The translations under genes were made by a program, and so were the position numbers. Shown here piece by piece: positions 1-8,282 of a DNA stretch of 64,000 bases (positions are counted from its first letter, which is position 1; every line of letters begins with the position of its first letter). This stretch comes from Arsenicibacter sp965247375 (GTDB lineage Bacteria; Bacteroidota; Bacteroidia; Cytophagales; Spirosomataceae). The stretch spans positions 11,648 through 75,647 of the forward strand of contig CBDFHU010000108.1 of the NCBI GenBank assembly GCA_965247375.1, written 5' to 3'. Under the pieces are notes generated by a model. The model did not search any database. It was given only the letters and a program-made list of their open reading frames with translations, and was not told where the DNA came from.

Positions 1-825
1 CACCTCATCCAGCGTCGATTTAAAGGACTCGATCAGCGTGGTCGGCAGCTTCCGGATAAACCCGACCGTATCCGTCAGCAGGAACGGGATATTGCCCAGT
101 ACCACCTTCCGGACCGTCGAATCAACCGTAGCAAACAGCTTGTTTTCGGCAAAAACGTCGGCTTTGGCCATCGTCCGCATCAACGTCGATTTCCCGACGT
201 TGGTATAACCCACCAACGCTACCCGCACCAGCCGGTCCCGCTCTTTGCGACGCGTCTGACTTTGTTTGTCAATTTTGACCAGTTTCTCCTTCAGAAACGC
301 AATCCGGTCCTGCACAATACGGCGGTCGGTCTCAAGTTCCTTTTCCCCCGGACCACGCATCCCCACTCCCCCTTTCTGGCGGCTCAAGTGCGTCCACATC
401 CGGGTTAAGCGCGGATACATGTACTGGTATTGCGCCAGTTCCACCTGTACGCGGGACTGAGCGGTCTGCGCCCGCATCGAGAAAATGTTCAGAATCAGCA
501 GACTCCGGTCCAGCACCTTAATTTCCTTAAACTCAGCTTCTAGGTTACGCACCTGTGCGGGTGTAAGGTCATCGTCAAAAATGATGGTATCAACCGGATT
601 ATCAGCAATGTAAAGCTGAATCTCTTCCAGCTTACCCTTACCGACAAACGTACGGGTATCGGCACGGTCCAGCTTCTGGGTAAATGTTTTTTTGGTAATC
701 ACCCCCGACGTCTCCGCCAGAAACGCCAGCTCGTCAAGATACTCTTTCGTCTGATCGGCGGTCTGTTTCTGGGTGACTAAGGCCACTAATACGGCCGTTT
801 CGGGTTGTTTATGTGTTTCGATCAT
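1..825 (-). CDS. hflX: GTPase HflX, C-terminus cut by window edge
   Basis: This is a ribosome-associated GTPase that splits stalled or heat-damaged ribosomes in the cytoplasm. The minus strand reads from the ATG at 823-825 without a stop to base 1, giving 275 codons. The N-terminal HflX domain spans about residues 10-115. The family glycine-rich linker GMRGPGE is at about 155-161, followed by a coiled helical stretch. The GTPase P-loop GYTNVGKS lies at about 206-213 and the G3 motif DTVGF near residue 250. The last visible residues (KSTLDEV) precede the G4 motif, so the rest lies left of the window. It has its own start 98 bp after the neighbouring lipoprotein gene on the same strand. Identification is firm from the linker and G motifs. 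Confidence 0.95.
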   Translation of the reverse strand, partial: MIETHKQPETAVLVALVTQKQTADQTKEYLDELAFLAETSGVITKKTFTQKLDRADTRTFVGKGKLEEIQLYIADNPVDTIIFDDDLTPAQVRNLEAEFKEIKVLDRSLLILNIFSMRAQTAQSRVQVELAQYQYMYPRLTRMWTHLSRQKGGVGMRGPGEKELETDRRIVQDRIAFLKEKLVKIDKQSQTRRKERDRLVRVALVGYTNVGKSTLMRTMAKADVFAENKLFATVDSTVRKVVLGNIPFLLTDTVGFIRKLPTTLIESFKSTLDEV

Positions 826-923
826 GTAGTAGTTTTACTTACGTTTGCCACATCGAAAACATCGCTTTTATACACTATTATTCATGTGGCGACCCAAAGG
901 GCCTTATTTATTAACACGCTGCG

Positions 924-1682
924 TTATGGATTAGTTTCGGGGGTACGCACAACCGGTTCCAGCACCTTCCAGACGTTTTCGGCCACAATCCGGTGCCCTT
1001 CTGCCGTAGGGTGAATGCCGTCGGCCTGGTTCAGGCGCGGAATCCCGCCAACCCCCTCAAGCAGGAACGGAATCAGGATGGCCTTATTCTTGTCGGCCAG
1101 TTGCTTAAACAGTTCACGGAACTCTTTCGTATACGTTGTCCCTAGATTCGGCGGAATCTGCATACCGGCAATGACAATCGTTGTTTCCGGATTCTTTTGC
1201 CGCACGGTATCCATGATGGCCTGTAAATTCTCACGCGTGGCCGACAGCGGCAACCCGCGTAATCCATCGTTACCGCCCAGTTCGAGCACAAAAATATCGG
1301 CCGGCTGACGCAGTACCCAGCTGATCCGGCTCTTCCCTCCTGCCGAAGTCTCCCCGCTCAGACCGGCGTTAACCACTTTATACGGCAATCCGAGTGAATC
1401 AAGTCGTTTGCCGATCAGGGCAGGAAACGCCTGCGAAGGGTCAAGACCGTAGCCGGCGGCAAGGCTGTTGCCGTAAAAGACGATTACCTTCTTAGCAGCT
1501 CCCGCAGACGAGGTGGCTGCCGGTGCCGATGCCTGCTTCTCACCGGAAGCTGTTTCCGAGTCGCCCGATGATTTCGAGTTACAACCAGCCAGCAACGTAC
1601 ATACCAGTGCTGCACCGGTTAACCCGCTAACTATCTGTTTCCAACGAAGATATGGCATCGTTTTCTTTTGCATAAAAATCAT
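924..1682 (-). CDS. SGNH/GDSL hydrolase lipoprotein (TesA-like arylesterase)
   Basis: The protein is a 252-residue SGNH-family esterase that hydrolyses ester or thioester bonds, probably in the periplasm. The N-terminus carries a hydrophobic signal ending in the lipobox LLAGC (Cys34), so it should be lipidated. Block I (FYGNSLAAGYG) places the nucleophile at Ser73. Block III is GGND at about 136-139, and block V is DGIHP with Asp221 and His224, so the catalytic set is complete. The linker between lipobox and catalytic domain is rich in Ala, Ser and Thr. An alternative start at Met4 would not change the lipobox. The gene is divergent from the ABC ATPase at 1851, an arrangement often seen for tesA-like genes next to ybbA/ybbP-like ABC genes. 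The true substrate cannot be read from sequence. Confidence 0.88.
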   Translation of the reverse strand: MIFMQKKTMPYLRWKQIVSGLTGAALVCTLLAGCNSKSSGDSETASGEKQASAPAATSSAGAAKKVIVFYGNSLAAGYGLDPSQAFPALIGKRLDSLGLPYKVVNAGLSGETSAGGKSRISWVLRQPADIFVLELGGNDGLRGLPLSATRENLQAIMDTVRQKNPETTIVIAGMQIPPNLGTTYTKEFRELFKQLADKNKAILIPFLLEGVGGIPRLNQADGIHPTAEGHRIVAENVWKVLEPVVRTPETNP

Positions 1683-1850
1683 TAGTTTTCTATCTGAACA
1701 ACAAAATTAAACGGAGGTTTTACCCTTTAACAGTTCTTTTGGTCCATTCATCCGATTTTCCGCCAAAGATGGAAAGAATCCGGACCAAATCAGTGTTACC
1801 CAACAGATCATCGTTCGCAATGCCTTACCGGTACTGCCTTTTTATCATCT

Positions 1851-2528
1851 ATGAGCATCTTACGTGTCGACAATCTAACGAAATCATACCAAAGCGGTGG
1901 CCAGTCCCTTACGGTTTTACATAGTGTCAGTTTTTCACTGGAAGCCGGTGACACTTTCTCCATCGTGGGGCCATCAGGAAGCGGCAAAACCACCTTGCTG
2001 GGTCTGTGTGCCGGGCTTGACCGCGCTACTTCGGGCAGCGTTTACCTCAACGGCGTTCAGCTCGACAACCTCAGCGAAGACCAGCGGGCGGCCGTCCGGA
2101 ACCAATATGTTGGCTTTATATTTCAGAATTTCCAGTTGCTACCGACCTTAACAGCCCTTGAAAACGTGATGGTTCCTATGGAGCTCAGCAGTCAGGGGCG
2201 CCAGAACGGCCGCAGCATCGAACAAACCGCCCGTGAGTTGCTGGATCGCGTCGGCCTCGGCAAGCGGGGGCATCACTACCCGACGCAGCTTTCGGGCGGC
2301 GAACAGCAACGGGTGTCCCTCGCCCGTGCTTTTGCCAACCGCCCTAAAATCCTCTTTGCCGACGAACCAACCGGCAACCTCGACACCGACACCAGCGCAA
2401 CCGTCGTTGACTTATTGTTCGAACTCAACCGCGAAGCCGGCACCACGCTCGTCCTCGTTACCCACGACCTCGACCTTGCCGCCCGCACCCAACGCGTCAT
2501 CCGGATCAAGGGGGGACAGGTGAGTTAA
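1851..2528 (+). CDS. ABC transporter ATP-binding protein (LolD/YbbA type)
   Basis: This is the cytoplasmic ATPase of a MacB/LolCDE-type ABC system, 225 residues, the usual length for this class. Walker A (GPSGSGKT) is at about 40-47, the Q-loop Gln at about 92, the signature LSGGEQQRV at about 147-155, Walker B (ILFADE) at about 167-172, and the H-loop VTHD near 204. It is followed 140 bp downstream by the large FtsX-type permease at 2669, its obvious partner. Together with the divergent SGNH hydrolase this matches the tesA-ybbA-ybbP neighbourhood of many bacteria. Such mechanotransmission-type ABC systems act on envelope substrates rather than importing nutrients. The specific substrate is unknown. 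Confidence 0.92.
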   Translation: MSILRVDNLTKSYQSGGQSLTVLHSVSFSLEAGDTFSIVGPSGSGKTTLLGLCAGLDRATSGSVYLNGVQLDNLSEDQRAAVRNQYVGFIFQNFQLLPTLTALENVMVPMELSSQGRQNGRSIEQTARELLDRVGLGKRGHHYPTQLSGGEQQRVSLARAFANRPKILFADEPTGNLDTDTSATVVDLLFELNREAGTTLVLVTHDLDLAARTQRVIRIKGGQVS

Positions 2529-2664
2529 AGAGCGAAAGAGTGGGCCGCAACAGCGGCCAAAGAGCGAAAGAGCGGTTTTAGTAGTTGTTACAGCACTTTC
2601 ACTCTTTAATTCTCTCTTTCGCTCTCTCACTCTTTAATTCTCTCTTTCGCTCTCTCACTCTTTA
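2526..2664. repeat. Low-complexity intergenic repeat with 28-bp tandem units
   Basis: The spacer between the ABC ATPase and its permease starts inside the stop codon with AAAGAGCGAAAGAGTG. It continues with a second AAAGAGCGAAAGAGCG copy near 2560, and then carries the opposite-strand version as two exact 28-bp tandem units (2601-2628 and 2629-2656) plus a partial third unit. The two halves are complementary and could form a large stem-loop in the mRNA between the two genes. A related stretch lies at 57755-57851 between the tolC-like and hlyD-like genes, so this is probably a dispersed host repeat. Confidence 0.75.
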
Positions 2665-2668
2665 CATT

Positions 2669-5212
2669 ATGAATATCTCATGGCTTTTTCGGATGGCGTG
2701 GCGGGATAGCCGCCGGAGTCGTCACCGGTTATTTTTATTTATGTCGTCCATTGTGCTGGGCATTGCGGCGCTGGTCGCCATTAATTCGTTCAGCGACAAC
2801 CTGGCCCGCAGCATTGACGATCAGGCCCGCGAACTGTTGGGGTCCGATCTGTCCTTATCGGCCAGTAAACCGGTTTCATCAACGCTGTTGAATAAGATAG
2901 GCAGTGAACGAAGTACCGAAATTTCCTTTGCGTCGATGGTGCTCTTTCCGCGTACGGGAGGGGTACGGCTGGCACAGGTCAAAGGACTGGAAGGCGGATT
3001 TCCGTACTATGGTACCTGGGAGTCCCAACCGGCCAACGCACCGGACATTTTCCGGCAAGGCATGACTAAAAATCAGCGGGTTGCGCTGGTCGACGATGCC
3101 CTGCTGATTCAGTTCGGCGCACAGCCCGGCGACTCGGTCCGGGTCGGCAACCTGTCCTTTCTGGTAGTTGGCCGTGTGCTGAAGACGCCGGGACAGTCGG
3201 CAGTCGCCACCACCGTTGCGCCGACCGTTTTTATTCCGGCTCTGGTGCTTCCCGAAACCGGTCTGCTTCAGCGGGGCAGCCGCGTCTCTTACCGGTTTCA
3301 TTACCGCTTCTCCGATACCACCAACGTCGAAAAACTGGTGAAACGGTTTGAACCGGTTCTCGACAAGCAAGGTATTAACTACGACACCGTTGCCGAACGC
3401 AAACGCCAGACCGGCCGGGCCTTTGAAGACCTCGGTGAATTCCTGAATCTGGTGGCGTTTGTGGCGCTCCTGCTCGGGTGTGTGGGCGTAGCCAGCGCCG
3501 TTCACCTGTATGCCAAAGAAAAAATTGCGTCGGTAGCTATTCTGCGCTGTCTGGGCACCAGCGGCTGGCAGGCCTTCCTGATTTACCTCATCCAGACATC
3601 ACTCATGGGCCTGTTCGGAGCCATTCTGGGGTCGGCACTGGGCTCACTGGTACAGCTTGTGCTGCCGGATGTGTTTGGTAGTTTCCTGCCCGTTACGGTC
3701 GATACTACATTATCGTGGAAAGCCATCGGCCAGGGCGTCGGCACCGGCTTGCTGGTAGCGGTCTTGTTTGCGCTGCTGCCGCTGCTGAGTATCCGCACCG
3801 TTTCGCCGTTACTGACACTACGGGCGGGTTACGACGAAAGCGCAAACACTACCGGCCGTGACCCGCTGCGGTGGGGCGTTTACATCCTGATTCTGCTGTT
3901 TATTTTCGGGTTTGCCTTTTTACAAACCATGAGCTGGAAAACGGCGCTTGGCTTCACAGGCGGTCTGCTCGTTGCATTCGGTATTTTAACGGGTATGGGC
4001 CAATTGCTGATGTGGGCCGTTAAACGTTTCTTCCCGGTCTCGTGGAGCTTCGTCTGGCGGCAGAGTCTGGCCAGTTTGTACCGGCCTAACAACCAGACCC
4101 TGATTCTGATTATCTCGATCGGACTGGGTGCATTCCTGATCAGCACGCTGTACCTGACCCAAAACCTGTTGCTGAGCCGCGTCGCCTTTTCGGCCAATGG
4201 CAGTGAAGGCACCGTGCGCCCCAACATGGTCTTGTTCGATATTCAGAATGAACAGAAAAACGGGGTCTTGCAGCTGGTGAAACAACATAATCTGCCGGTC
4301 GTGCAGTCGGTACCAGTCGTTACGATGCGTCTGGCGGATATTAACGGCCGGTCGGTGGAGGCAATCCGGCAGGATACGGCATCTAAAATTCCGGAATCGG
4401 CCCTGACCCGCGAATACCGGGTCACCTACCGCGATTCGCTGATCGACTCCGAGAAACTGATGACCGGTAAAGGGCCTTTCCTGCAGGATGGTGTCCCGCA
4501 TATTTCGGTAGAGAAAGATTACTTTGCCCGCCTCAAACTCAAATTAGGCGATACGCTGACATTCAACGTGCAGGGGGCCCCCATCCAGACCATCGTCAGC
4601 GGCACCCGTCAGATCGACTGGAACCGCGTACAGACGAACTTCCTGGTCCTGTTTCCGGCGGGTGTACTCGAACAGGCACCCCAGTTCCATGTGTTGATGA
4701 CCCGCGTGGCCGATACGAAACAGTCTGCGGCTTTTCAGCGGGATCTGGTCCGGCTCTACCCCAACGTATCAGCCATTGACCTGGGCCTGATTCTGAAAAC
4801 AGTAGATGAGATTCTGGACAAAATTTCGTTTGTGATCCGGTTTATGGCGCTGTTCTGCATTTTCACCGGTTTGCTGGTACTGGGCAGCTCGGTAGTAATC
4901 AGCCGGTATCAGCGGATTAAAGAAAGCGTATTGCTCCGGACGCTCGGTGCCAGCCGCCGGCAGATTCTGAACATTACGGCCATCGAATACCTGTTTCTGG
5001 GCGTACTGGCAGCGCTGTCAGGCATTTTGCTGTCCGTATTCGGTACCTGGGCGCTGGCTTACTTTGTGTTCGAATCGCCGTTCCGCCCCGATCTGCTCCC
5101 GCTGTTGCTGATCATTCTGGTCATCAGCGTACTGACCACCCTCATCGGTCTGCTCAACAGCCGCGACGTTGTAGTGCGGCCACCGCTGGAGGTACTACGG
5201 GCCGAAGGGTAA
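2669..5212 (+). CDS. FtsX-like ABC permease (YbbP type)
   Basis: This is the membrane partner of the ATPase at 1851, 847 residues from the chosen start. I chose the ATG at 2669 because the in-frame ATG at 2585 lies in the intergenic repeat and would add 28 low-complexity residues; from 2669 the protein begins MNISWLFRMAWRDSRRSR, typical of the family. Topology: one N-terminal membrane helix (about residues 20-40), a periplasmic domain of about 200 residues, a first FtsX block of helices (about 260-400), further helices near 420-480, a second periplasmic domain, and a final FtsX block (about 730-840) ending in the family-typical RPPLEVLRAEG. The duplicated FtsX arrangement is characteristic of YbbP-like permeases. 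The substrate is unknown. Confidence 0.88.
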   Translation: MNISWLFRMAWRDSRRSRHRLFLFMSSIVLGIAALVAINSFSDNLARSIDDQARELLGSDLSLSASKPVSSTLLNKIGSERSTEISFASMVLFPRTGGVRLAQVKGLEGGFPYYGTWESQPANAPDIFRQGMTKNQRVALVDDALLIQFGAQPGDSVRVGNLSFLVVGRVLKTPGQSAVATTVAPTVFIPALVLPETGLLQRGSRVSYRFHYRFSDTTNVEKLVKRFEPVLDKQGINYDTVAERKRQTGRAFEDLGEFLNLVAFVALLLGCVGVASAVHLYAKEKIASVAILRCLGTSGWQAFLIYLIQTSLMGLFGAILGSALGSLVQLVLPDVFGSFLPVTVDTTLSWKAIGQGVGTGLLVAVLFALLPLLSIRTVSPLLTLRAGYDESANTTGRDPLRWGVYILILLFIFGFAFLQTMSWKTALGFTGGLLVAFGILTGMGQLLMWAVKRFFPVSWSFVWRQSLASLYRPNNQTLILIISIGLGAFLISTLYLTQNLLLSRVAFSANGSEGTVRPNMVLFDIQNEQKNGVLQLVKQHNLPVVQSVPVVTMRLADINGRSVEAIRQDTASKIPESALTREYRVTYRDSLIDSEKLMTGKGPFLQDGVPHISVEKDYFARLKLKLGDTLTFNVQGAPIQTIVSGTRQIDWNRVQTNFLVLFPAGVLEQAPQFHVLMTRVADTKQSAAFQRDLVRLYPNVSAIDLGLILKTVDEILDKISFVIRFMALFCIFTGLLVLGSSVVISRYQRIKESVLLRTLGASRRQILNITAIEYLFLGVLAALSGILLSVFGTWALAYFVFESPFRPDLLPLLLIILVISVLTTLIGLLNSRDVVVRPPLEVLRAEG

Positions 5213-5220
5213 ATTTTTCT

Positions 5221-5255
5221 GACCTTCCAGGAAGTTTTAAACTTCCCGGAAGGTC
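5221..5255. terminator. Bidirectional hairpin between convergent genes
   Basis: Two 17-base arms (5221-5237 and 5239-5255) are complementary with one G-T wobble, lying between the convergent permease and PLP genes. The innermost pairs must open to form a loop. A T/A-rich stretch follows on the left side (5213-5219). It most likely ends transcription from both sides. Confidence 0.65.
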
Positions 5256-5269
5256 AATTATCGGTATAC

Positions 5270-6457
5270 CTACACCTTTTCCAGCGCCTGCGCCAGATCA
5301 GCAATCAGCACGGCAGGATCTTCGAGACCAATATACAGGCGCACCTTATTGAAGTTGTCGGGATTGGCATTCGGCGTGTCGGTCGTACGGGAAAATGACA
5401 CACTCGCCGGAAATACCAGCGATTCATGCCCGCCCCACGACACGCCCAGCAGGAAACGTTTCAGCGCATCCGCAAACGCATCCACACGGTCAATCTGATC
5501 AGTATTCAGCGCGATGGTCATCAGACCGCCACAGGCCTTCATCTGCCGCTTTGCCAGTTCATACTGCGGATGCAGCTTCGAGAACGGGAAATACACATGC
5601 TTTACTTTCGGGTGATTTTCCAGAAATGCCAGCACTTGCAGGGCACTTTGCGCACTGCGCTCCAGCCGTAGCTCCAGCGTTCTGAGGCCACGGATCATCA
5701 GCCAGGCATTCTGCGGCGAAATGATGCCTCCGAAGGTCATGTACTCCGCATGAAACATCTTCTTCATCATGGCTTTTGTGCCGCAGATTACACCCGCAAT
5801 CAAATCCGAATGCCCGCCGATATATTTCGATGCCGAATGCAGGCTCAGGTCGATGCCCAGCGCAATCGGTTGCTGATACAGCGGTGTCGAGTAACTGTTA
5901 TCAATCATCGTCACAATCTCCTGACCGGCCTCTTTCCGGGCCTTTGCAATGGCTGCCACCGCCGCCAGATCCTGCAACTCAAACGTGAACGAGTTCGGTG
6001 ATTCCAGGTAAATGATCCGCGTATTCGGCTGAATGGCGTTTTCAAAGTTCACCGGATCGGTGCCGTCCACAAACGTGGTTGTCACGCCGAAACGCGGCAA
6101 CCAATCGGTCATGAGCCGGTACGTCCACGAATACGGCTTACTCACCGACACGATATGATCGCCCTGCTGTACATTGGCCAGAATAGCGGTCGACATGGCT
6201 GTACTGCCGCTCGACACCACTAATGCATCCTCAGCGCCTTCGAGCGCCGCCAGCTTTTTCCGCAGAATCTCAACGGTCGGGTTATTACCCCGCGTGTAAA
6301 AGTGCTTTTCGTACTCGTAATGCATGTCGTTGCGCATCGCATCGACACTCGGGAACGTAAAGTTTGAGGATTGGATGACCGGCGGCGCAATGGCATTGAA
6401 GTAGTTTGCGCGTTCTTCGCCTAATTCGTTCAGGATGTATGAAAGGTCTTTATACAT
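5270..6457 (-). CDS. Cys/Met-metabolism PLP enzyme (cystathionine gamma-synthase/lyase-like); 5' end remodelled by prophage
   Basis: This is a PLP-dependent enzyme of the trans-sulfuration family, 395 residues. The phosphate-binding YTRGNNPT motif is at about 54-61, the pyridine-binding Asp in MIDNSYSTP at about 186, and the Schiff-base lysine in SASKYIGGHSD at Lys211. Exact activity (cystathionine synthase, cystathionine lyase or methionine lyase) cannot be fixed from sequence. The first three codons (ATG TAT AAA) come from the prophage; everything from codon 4 on is host. At the right junction the original host start, ATG GAC CTT, is still visible at 53012-53014, 3 bp after the stop of the amino-acid permease. 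So the gene was probably co-transcribed with the permease before integration and now lies behind the phage left end. No TTG-N19-TAnnTTTG promoter is obvious upstream, so expression in the lysogen is uncertain. Confidence 0.9.
   Translation of the reverse strand: MYKDLSYILNELGEERANYFNAIAPPVIQSSNFTFPSVDAMRNDMHYEYEKHFYTRGNNPTVEILRKKLAALEGAEDALVVSSGSTAMSTAILANVQQGDHIVSVSKPYSWTYRLMTDWLPRFGVTTTFVDGTDPVNFENAIQPNTRIIYLESPNSFTFELQDLAAVAAIAKARKEAGQEIVTMIDNSYSTPLYQQPIALGIDLSLHSASKYIGGHSDLIAGVICGTKAMMKKMFHAEYMTFGGIISPQNAWLMIRGLRTLELRLERSAQSALQVLAFLENHPKVKHVYFPFSKLHPQYELAKRQMKACGGLMTIALNTDQIDRVDAFADALKRFLLGVSWGGHESLVFPASVSFSRTTDTPNANPDNFNKVRLYIGLEDPAVLIADLAQALEKV
6423..6448 (-). other. attL core (26 bp) inside the PLP gene
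   Basis: The 26-bp core is identical to 52986-53011. Here it covers codons 4 to 12 of the PLP gene, so the phage attachment site lies in coding sequence. The bases just right of it differ from the right copy: TTTATACAT here gives a phage-derived ATG TAT AAA in frame, while the right copy has the host ATG directly against the core. Confidence 0.93.
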
Positions 6458-6570
6458 AATTTACTAATTATCAGATTGTTATGCTATTTAATTTAGTGAA
6501 CTACTGTAATATAGCTGAAATCTTTAGCGGATTGCCTCTTAACATTAGTAAACACGACGTAAAAATAAGA

Positions 6571-6592
6571 AAGCCCGGAACATGCCGGGCTT
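6571..6592 (-). terminator. Terminator at the end of the lysis/late operon
   Basis: Arms AAGCCCGG (6571-6578) and CCGGGCTT (6585-6592) form a perfect 8-bp stem with a 6-base loop. On the minus strand it is followed by TCTTATTTTT. It lies just after the endolysin stop and insulates the PLP gene from late phage transcription. Confidence 0.85.
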
Positions 6593-6596
6593 TTAT

Positions 6597-7157
6597 TTAT
6601 TTCAGACTCTTCAGCGCTTTTGCATACATCTGCGGGTATCCGTTGGCCTCGTAATCCTCTCCGTTATACCGGTAAAAAAACTCATCCATTTCGCCCCGCT
6701 GGATTTCGTCCGCCAAACCCCTGCTTATGATGTAATCGACAAAAGCGGCTAAGTGTGCGGACTCCCCGCCCCGTTCCATAGCCTCAACGAATTTCGTTGC
6801 AGTCGTAAAGCCAGCCAGGGCGAAATTATATCCCATAATCTGGAACATGCCCCAACTACAGGCAAAGACCGCCGCTTTAGCATTCAGCTTGCAAGCCTCT
6901 AAAAAGTTGCTCCAGCTCTTTACCGGGTCCGTCTGATAACCCCGTCGATAAGGGGCCGAAAGATGCGGATACTTTTTATCGAACTTGCCTTGTGTATACT
7001 TACGGAAAACATGAGGTTCAAAGCGGATTTTTACCCGTCCGTCTTTCATGTATCCGGCCCCCGAAGACTCGACAACTGCCAGCGCGTGTATAACCTTTAC
7101 CGGTATTTTCAATTCGGCCGCTGCCTTCTCAAAATCAGTTTGTGTTAATTTGTTCAT
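6597..7157 (-). CDS. Endolysin, N-acetylmuramidase family (DUF3380 type)
   Basis: This enzyme cuts the glycan strands of peptidoglycan to release progeny phage. It has 186 residues with no signal peptide, so it needs a holin or other export route. The catalytic glutamate is in ALAVVESSGAG (Glu30). The family motifs RFEPHVF (about 45-51) and SWGMFQIMGYN (about 101-111) follow, which together identify the N-acetylmuramidase family. It has only the catalytic domain and no cell-wall binding repeat. The start overlaps the stop of the upstream gene at 7154 by 4 bp, so the two are translationally coupled. It is the last gene of the minus-strand late operon. Confidence 0.9.
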   Translation of the reverse strand: MNKLTQTDFEKAAAELKIPVKVIHALAVVESSGAGYMKDGRVKIRFEPHVFRKYTQGKFDKKYPHLSAPYRRGYQTDPVKSWSNFLEACKLNAKAAVFACSWGMFQIMGYNFALAGFTTATKFVEAMERGGESAHLAAFVDYIISRGLADEIQRGEMDEFFYRYNGEDYEANGYPQMYAKALKSLK

Positions 7158-7573
7158 CTGACAAGTATTTTAACGGTTACGATAGCAATAGCGATTACAC
7201 CGGGCACGGCTACAGCGTCGCGGGCCTTTCGCCAAACTTTGCCGGCCAAGGTCCGGCCCTCATATTTGGCTAATTTCTCCTGTAGCTCCTGTTTATCGAC
7301 TGACAACGTACCGATCTTATTATTTGCCGTCGATAAAGCCCCTGTAAGCGCCGCAATTTTGTTGCTATAGTTTGTACTGTCTAAGCTAATTCGTTGCTCC
7401 AGTAACGAGTTTTCACGCGTTTGCAGGCGGATTACTTCGGCCTGTGCCTTTACGCGTTCCTCACAATCGTTGGTAGTTTGTGAGTAGGCTGTCAGGGGCC
7501 GTACTAACACTATCAACAGTAGAAGTACGACGACTAAAAGGCCAAAGACGGAATTTCTTTTTTGGCTTGTCAT
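7154..7573 (-). CDS. Two-anchor coiled-coil membrane protein, spanin candidate
   Basis: I place the start at the ATG 7571-7573, giving 139 residues; the frame is open to 7651 but the upstream part is basic and overlaps the neighbouring gene further. The N-terminus has a short basic head and about 22 hydrophobic residues (FGLLVVVLLLLIVLVRPLTA) that act as signal or anchor. A coiled-coil stretch with many Gln, Glu and Leu (about 40-105) follows, then a second hydrophobic segment at the C-terminus (VPGVIAIAIVTVKILV). The gene starts inside the end of the upstream membrane-protein gene in another frame and is coupled to the endolysin. Position and architecture fit a protein that bridges the envelope during lysis. 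No lipobox is present, so this is an inference. Confidence 0.5.
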   Translation of the reverse strand: MTSQKRNSVFGLLVVVLLLLIVLVRPLTAYSQTTNDCEERVKAQAEVIRLQTRENSLLEQRISLDSTNYSNKIAALTGALSTANNKIGTLSVDKQELQEKLAKYEGRTLAGKVWRKARDAVAVPGVIAIAIVTVKILVR

Positions 7574-8282
7574 TACTAATTGGGGGTTGAGGTTCAACGT
7601 AATTTTTGATCGTATCAGCATCACTTTTAATCTGGTTAGTTTGAGCGTCAATTTTACTTACCTGCTTTCTTGTTGCTGCCAGTCCGGCTTTTTGCTCTAT
7701 TCGCTTAAGGCGGGCCTTTGCCTCTGTAAGCTCTTTTCGCGTAAGCTCCAGCGCCCGGGCGTTTGAATCAAGAGCGGCCTTAACTTCTGCCTTGGTTACT
7801 GTATCCGCTCTTATTCCCTCCTTGTCTATCTGTTGCCGGATTTGCTCAAGCCGGTTGGCCTGTTGCTGTACTACGTTGGCCCTATACAGGGCAAGTCTGA
7901 AACCTACCAAGGCCAAAACAAGCGTACCAGTAAGGGCAGAAATCAAAAGCAGCCTGTTAAAGAACTTGACGGCATCAGCAGACAAGGCCAAACCATAGCC
8001 ATATCTGAAGTAAAAAAACGCTCCTGTAACCATGCAGCCCCCTGTAAACCGGTGCAAAAAAGCCGCTGCCGGGATGGAATCCATTTCGGGGCGTATCAGG
8101 GGATTGATTGCCAGAAATACCGCCGTAATCATAAAGCCCCAAATCGGTAATGTAAAGTAGATAGGCCGGGATTTGCCAGGCTCATCATATTGGGATTTCG
8201 TAATTTCAATAAGTCCGTAGCTAAAAATTATAGCCAGCACAAGGCCAATTTCGCCAAGCCAGAAAAACGGGTTAGTTTCCAT
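7461..8282 (-). CDS. Four-helix membrane protein with cytoplasmic coiled coil, lysis cassette
   Basis: The protein has 273 residues and is not assigned to a named family. Four hydrophobic segments lie at about residues 10-27, 42-60, 78-96 and 110-130. A long charged coiled coil (about 135-220) follows, and the basic C-terminal tail contains KPKKKFRLWPFSRR. It sits between the holin candidate and the spanin/endolysin pair, and its last 113 bases overlap the spanin candidate in a different frame. Rz-type genes overlap in a comparable way, but four membrane spans are too many for a classical Rz. It may be a second holin-like or antiholin-like component. The start at 8282 overlaps the end of the upstream gene by 11 bp. 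Confidence 0.6.
   Translation of the reverse strand: METNPFFWLGEIGLVLAIIFSYGLIEITKSQYDEPGKSRPIYFTLPIWGFMITAVFLAINPLIRPEMDSIPAAAFLHRFTGGCMVTGAFFYFRYGYGLALSADAVKFFNRLLLISALTGTLVLALVGFRLALYRANVVQQQANRLEQIRQQIDKEGIRADTVTKAEVKAALDSNARALELTRKELTEAKARLKRIEQKAGLAATRKQVSKIDAQTNQIKSDADTIKNYVEPQPPISNDKPKKKFRLWPFSRRTSTVDSVSTAPDSLLTNYQRL

Noticed and set aside
2879..3505. 208-codon minus-strand frame in the FtsX-like permease
   Set aside because: Opposite-strand shadow in GC-rich DNA; the permease frame has proper membrane segments.
6458..6570. tRNA gene as the integration target
   Set aside because: No tRNA-like cloverleaf at either end; the core lies in protein-coding sequence.
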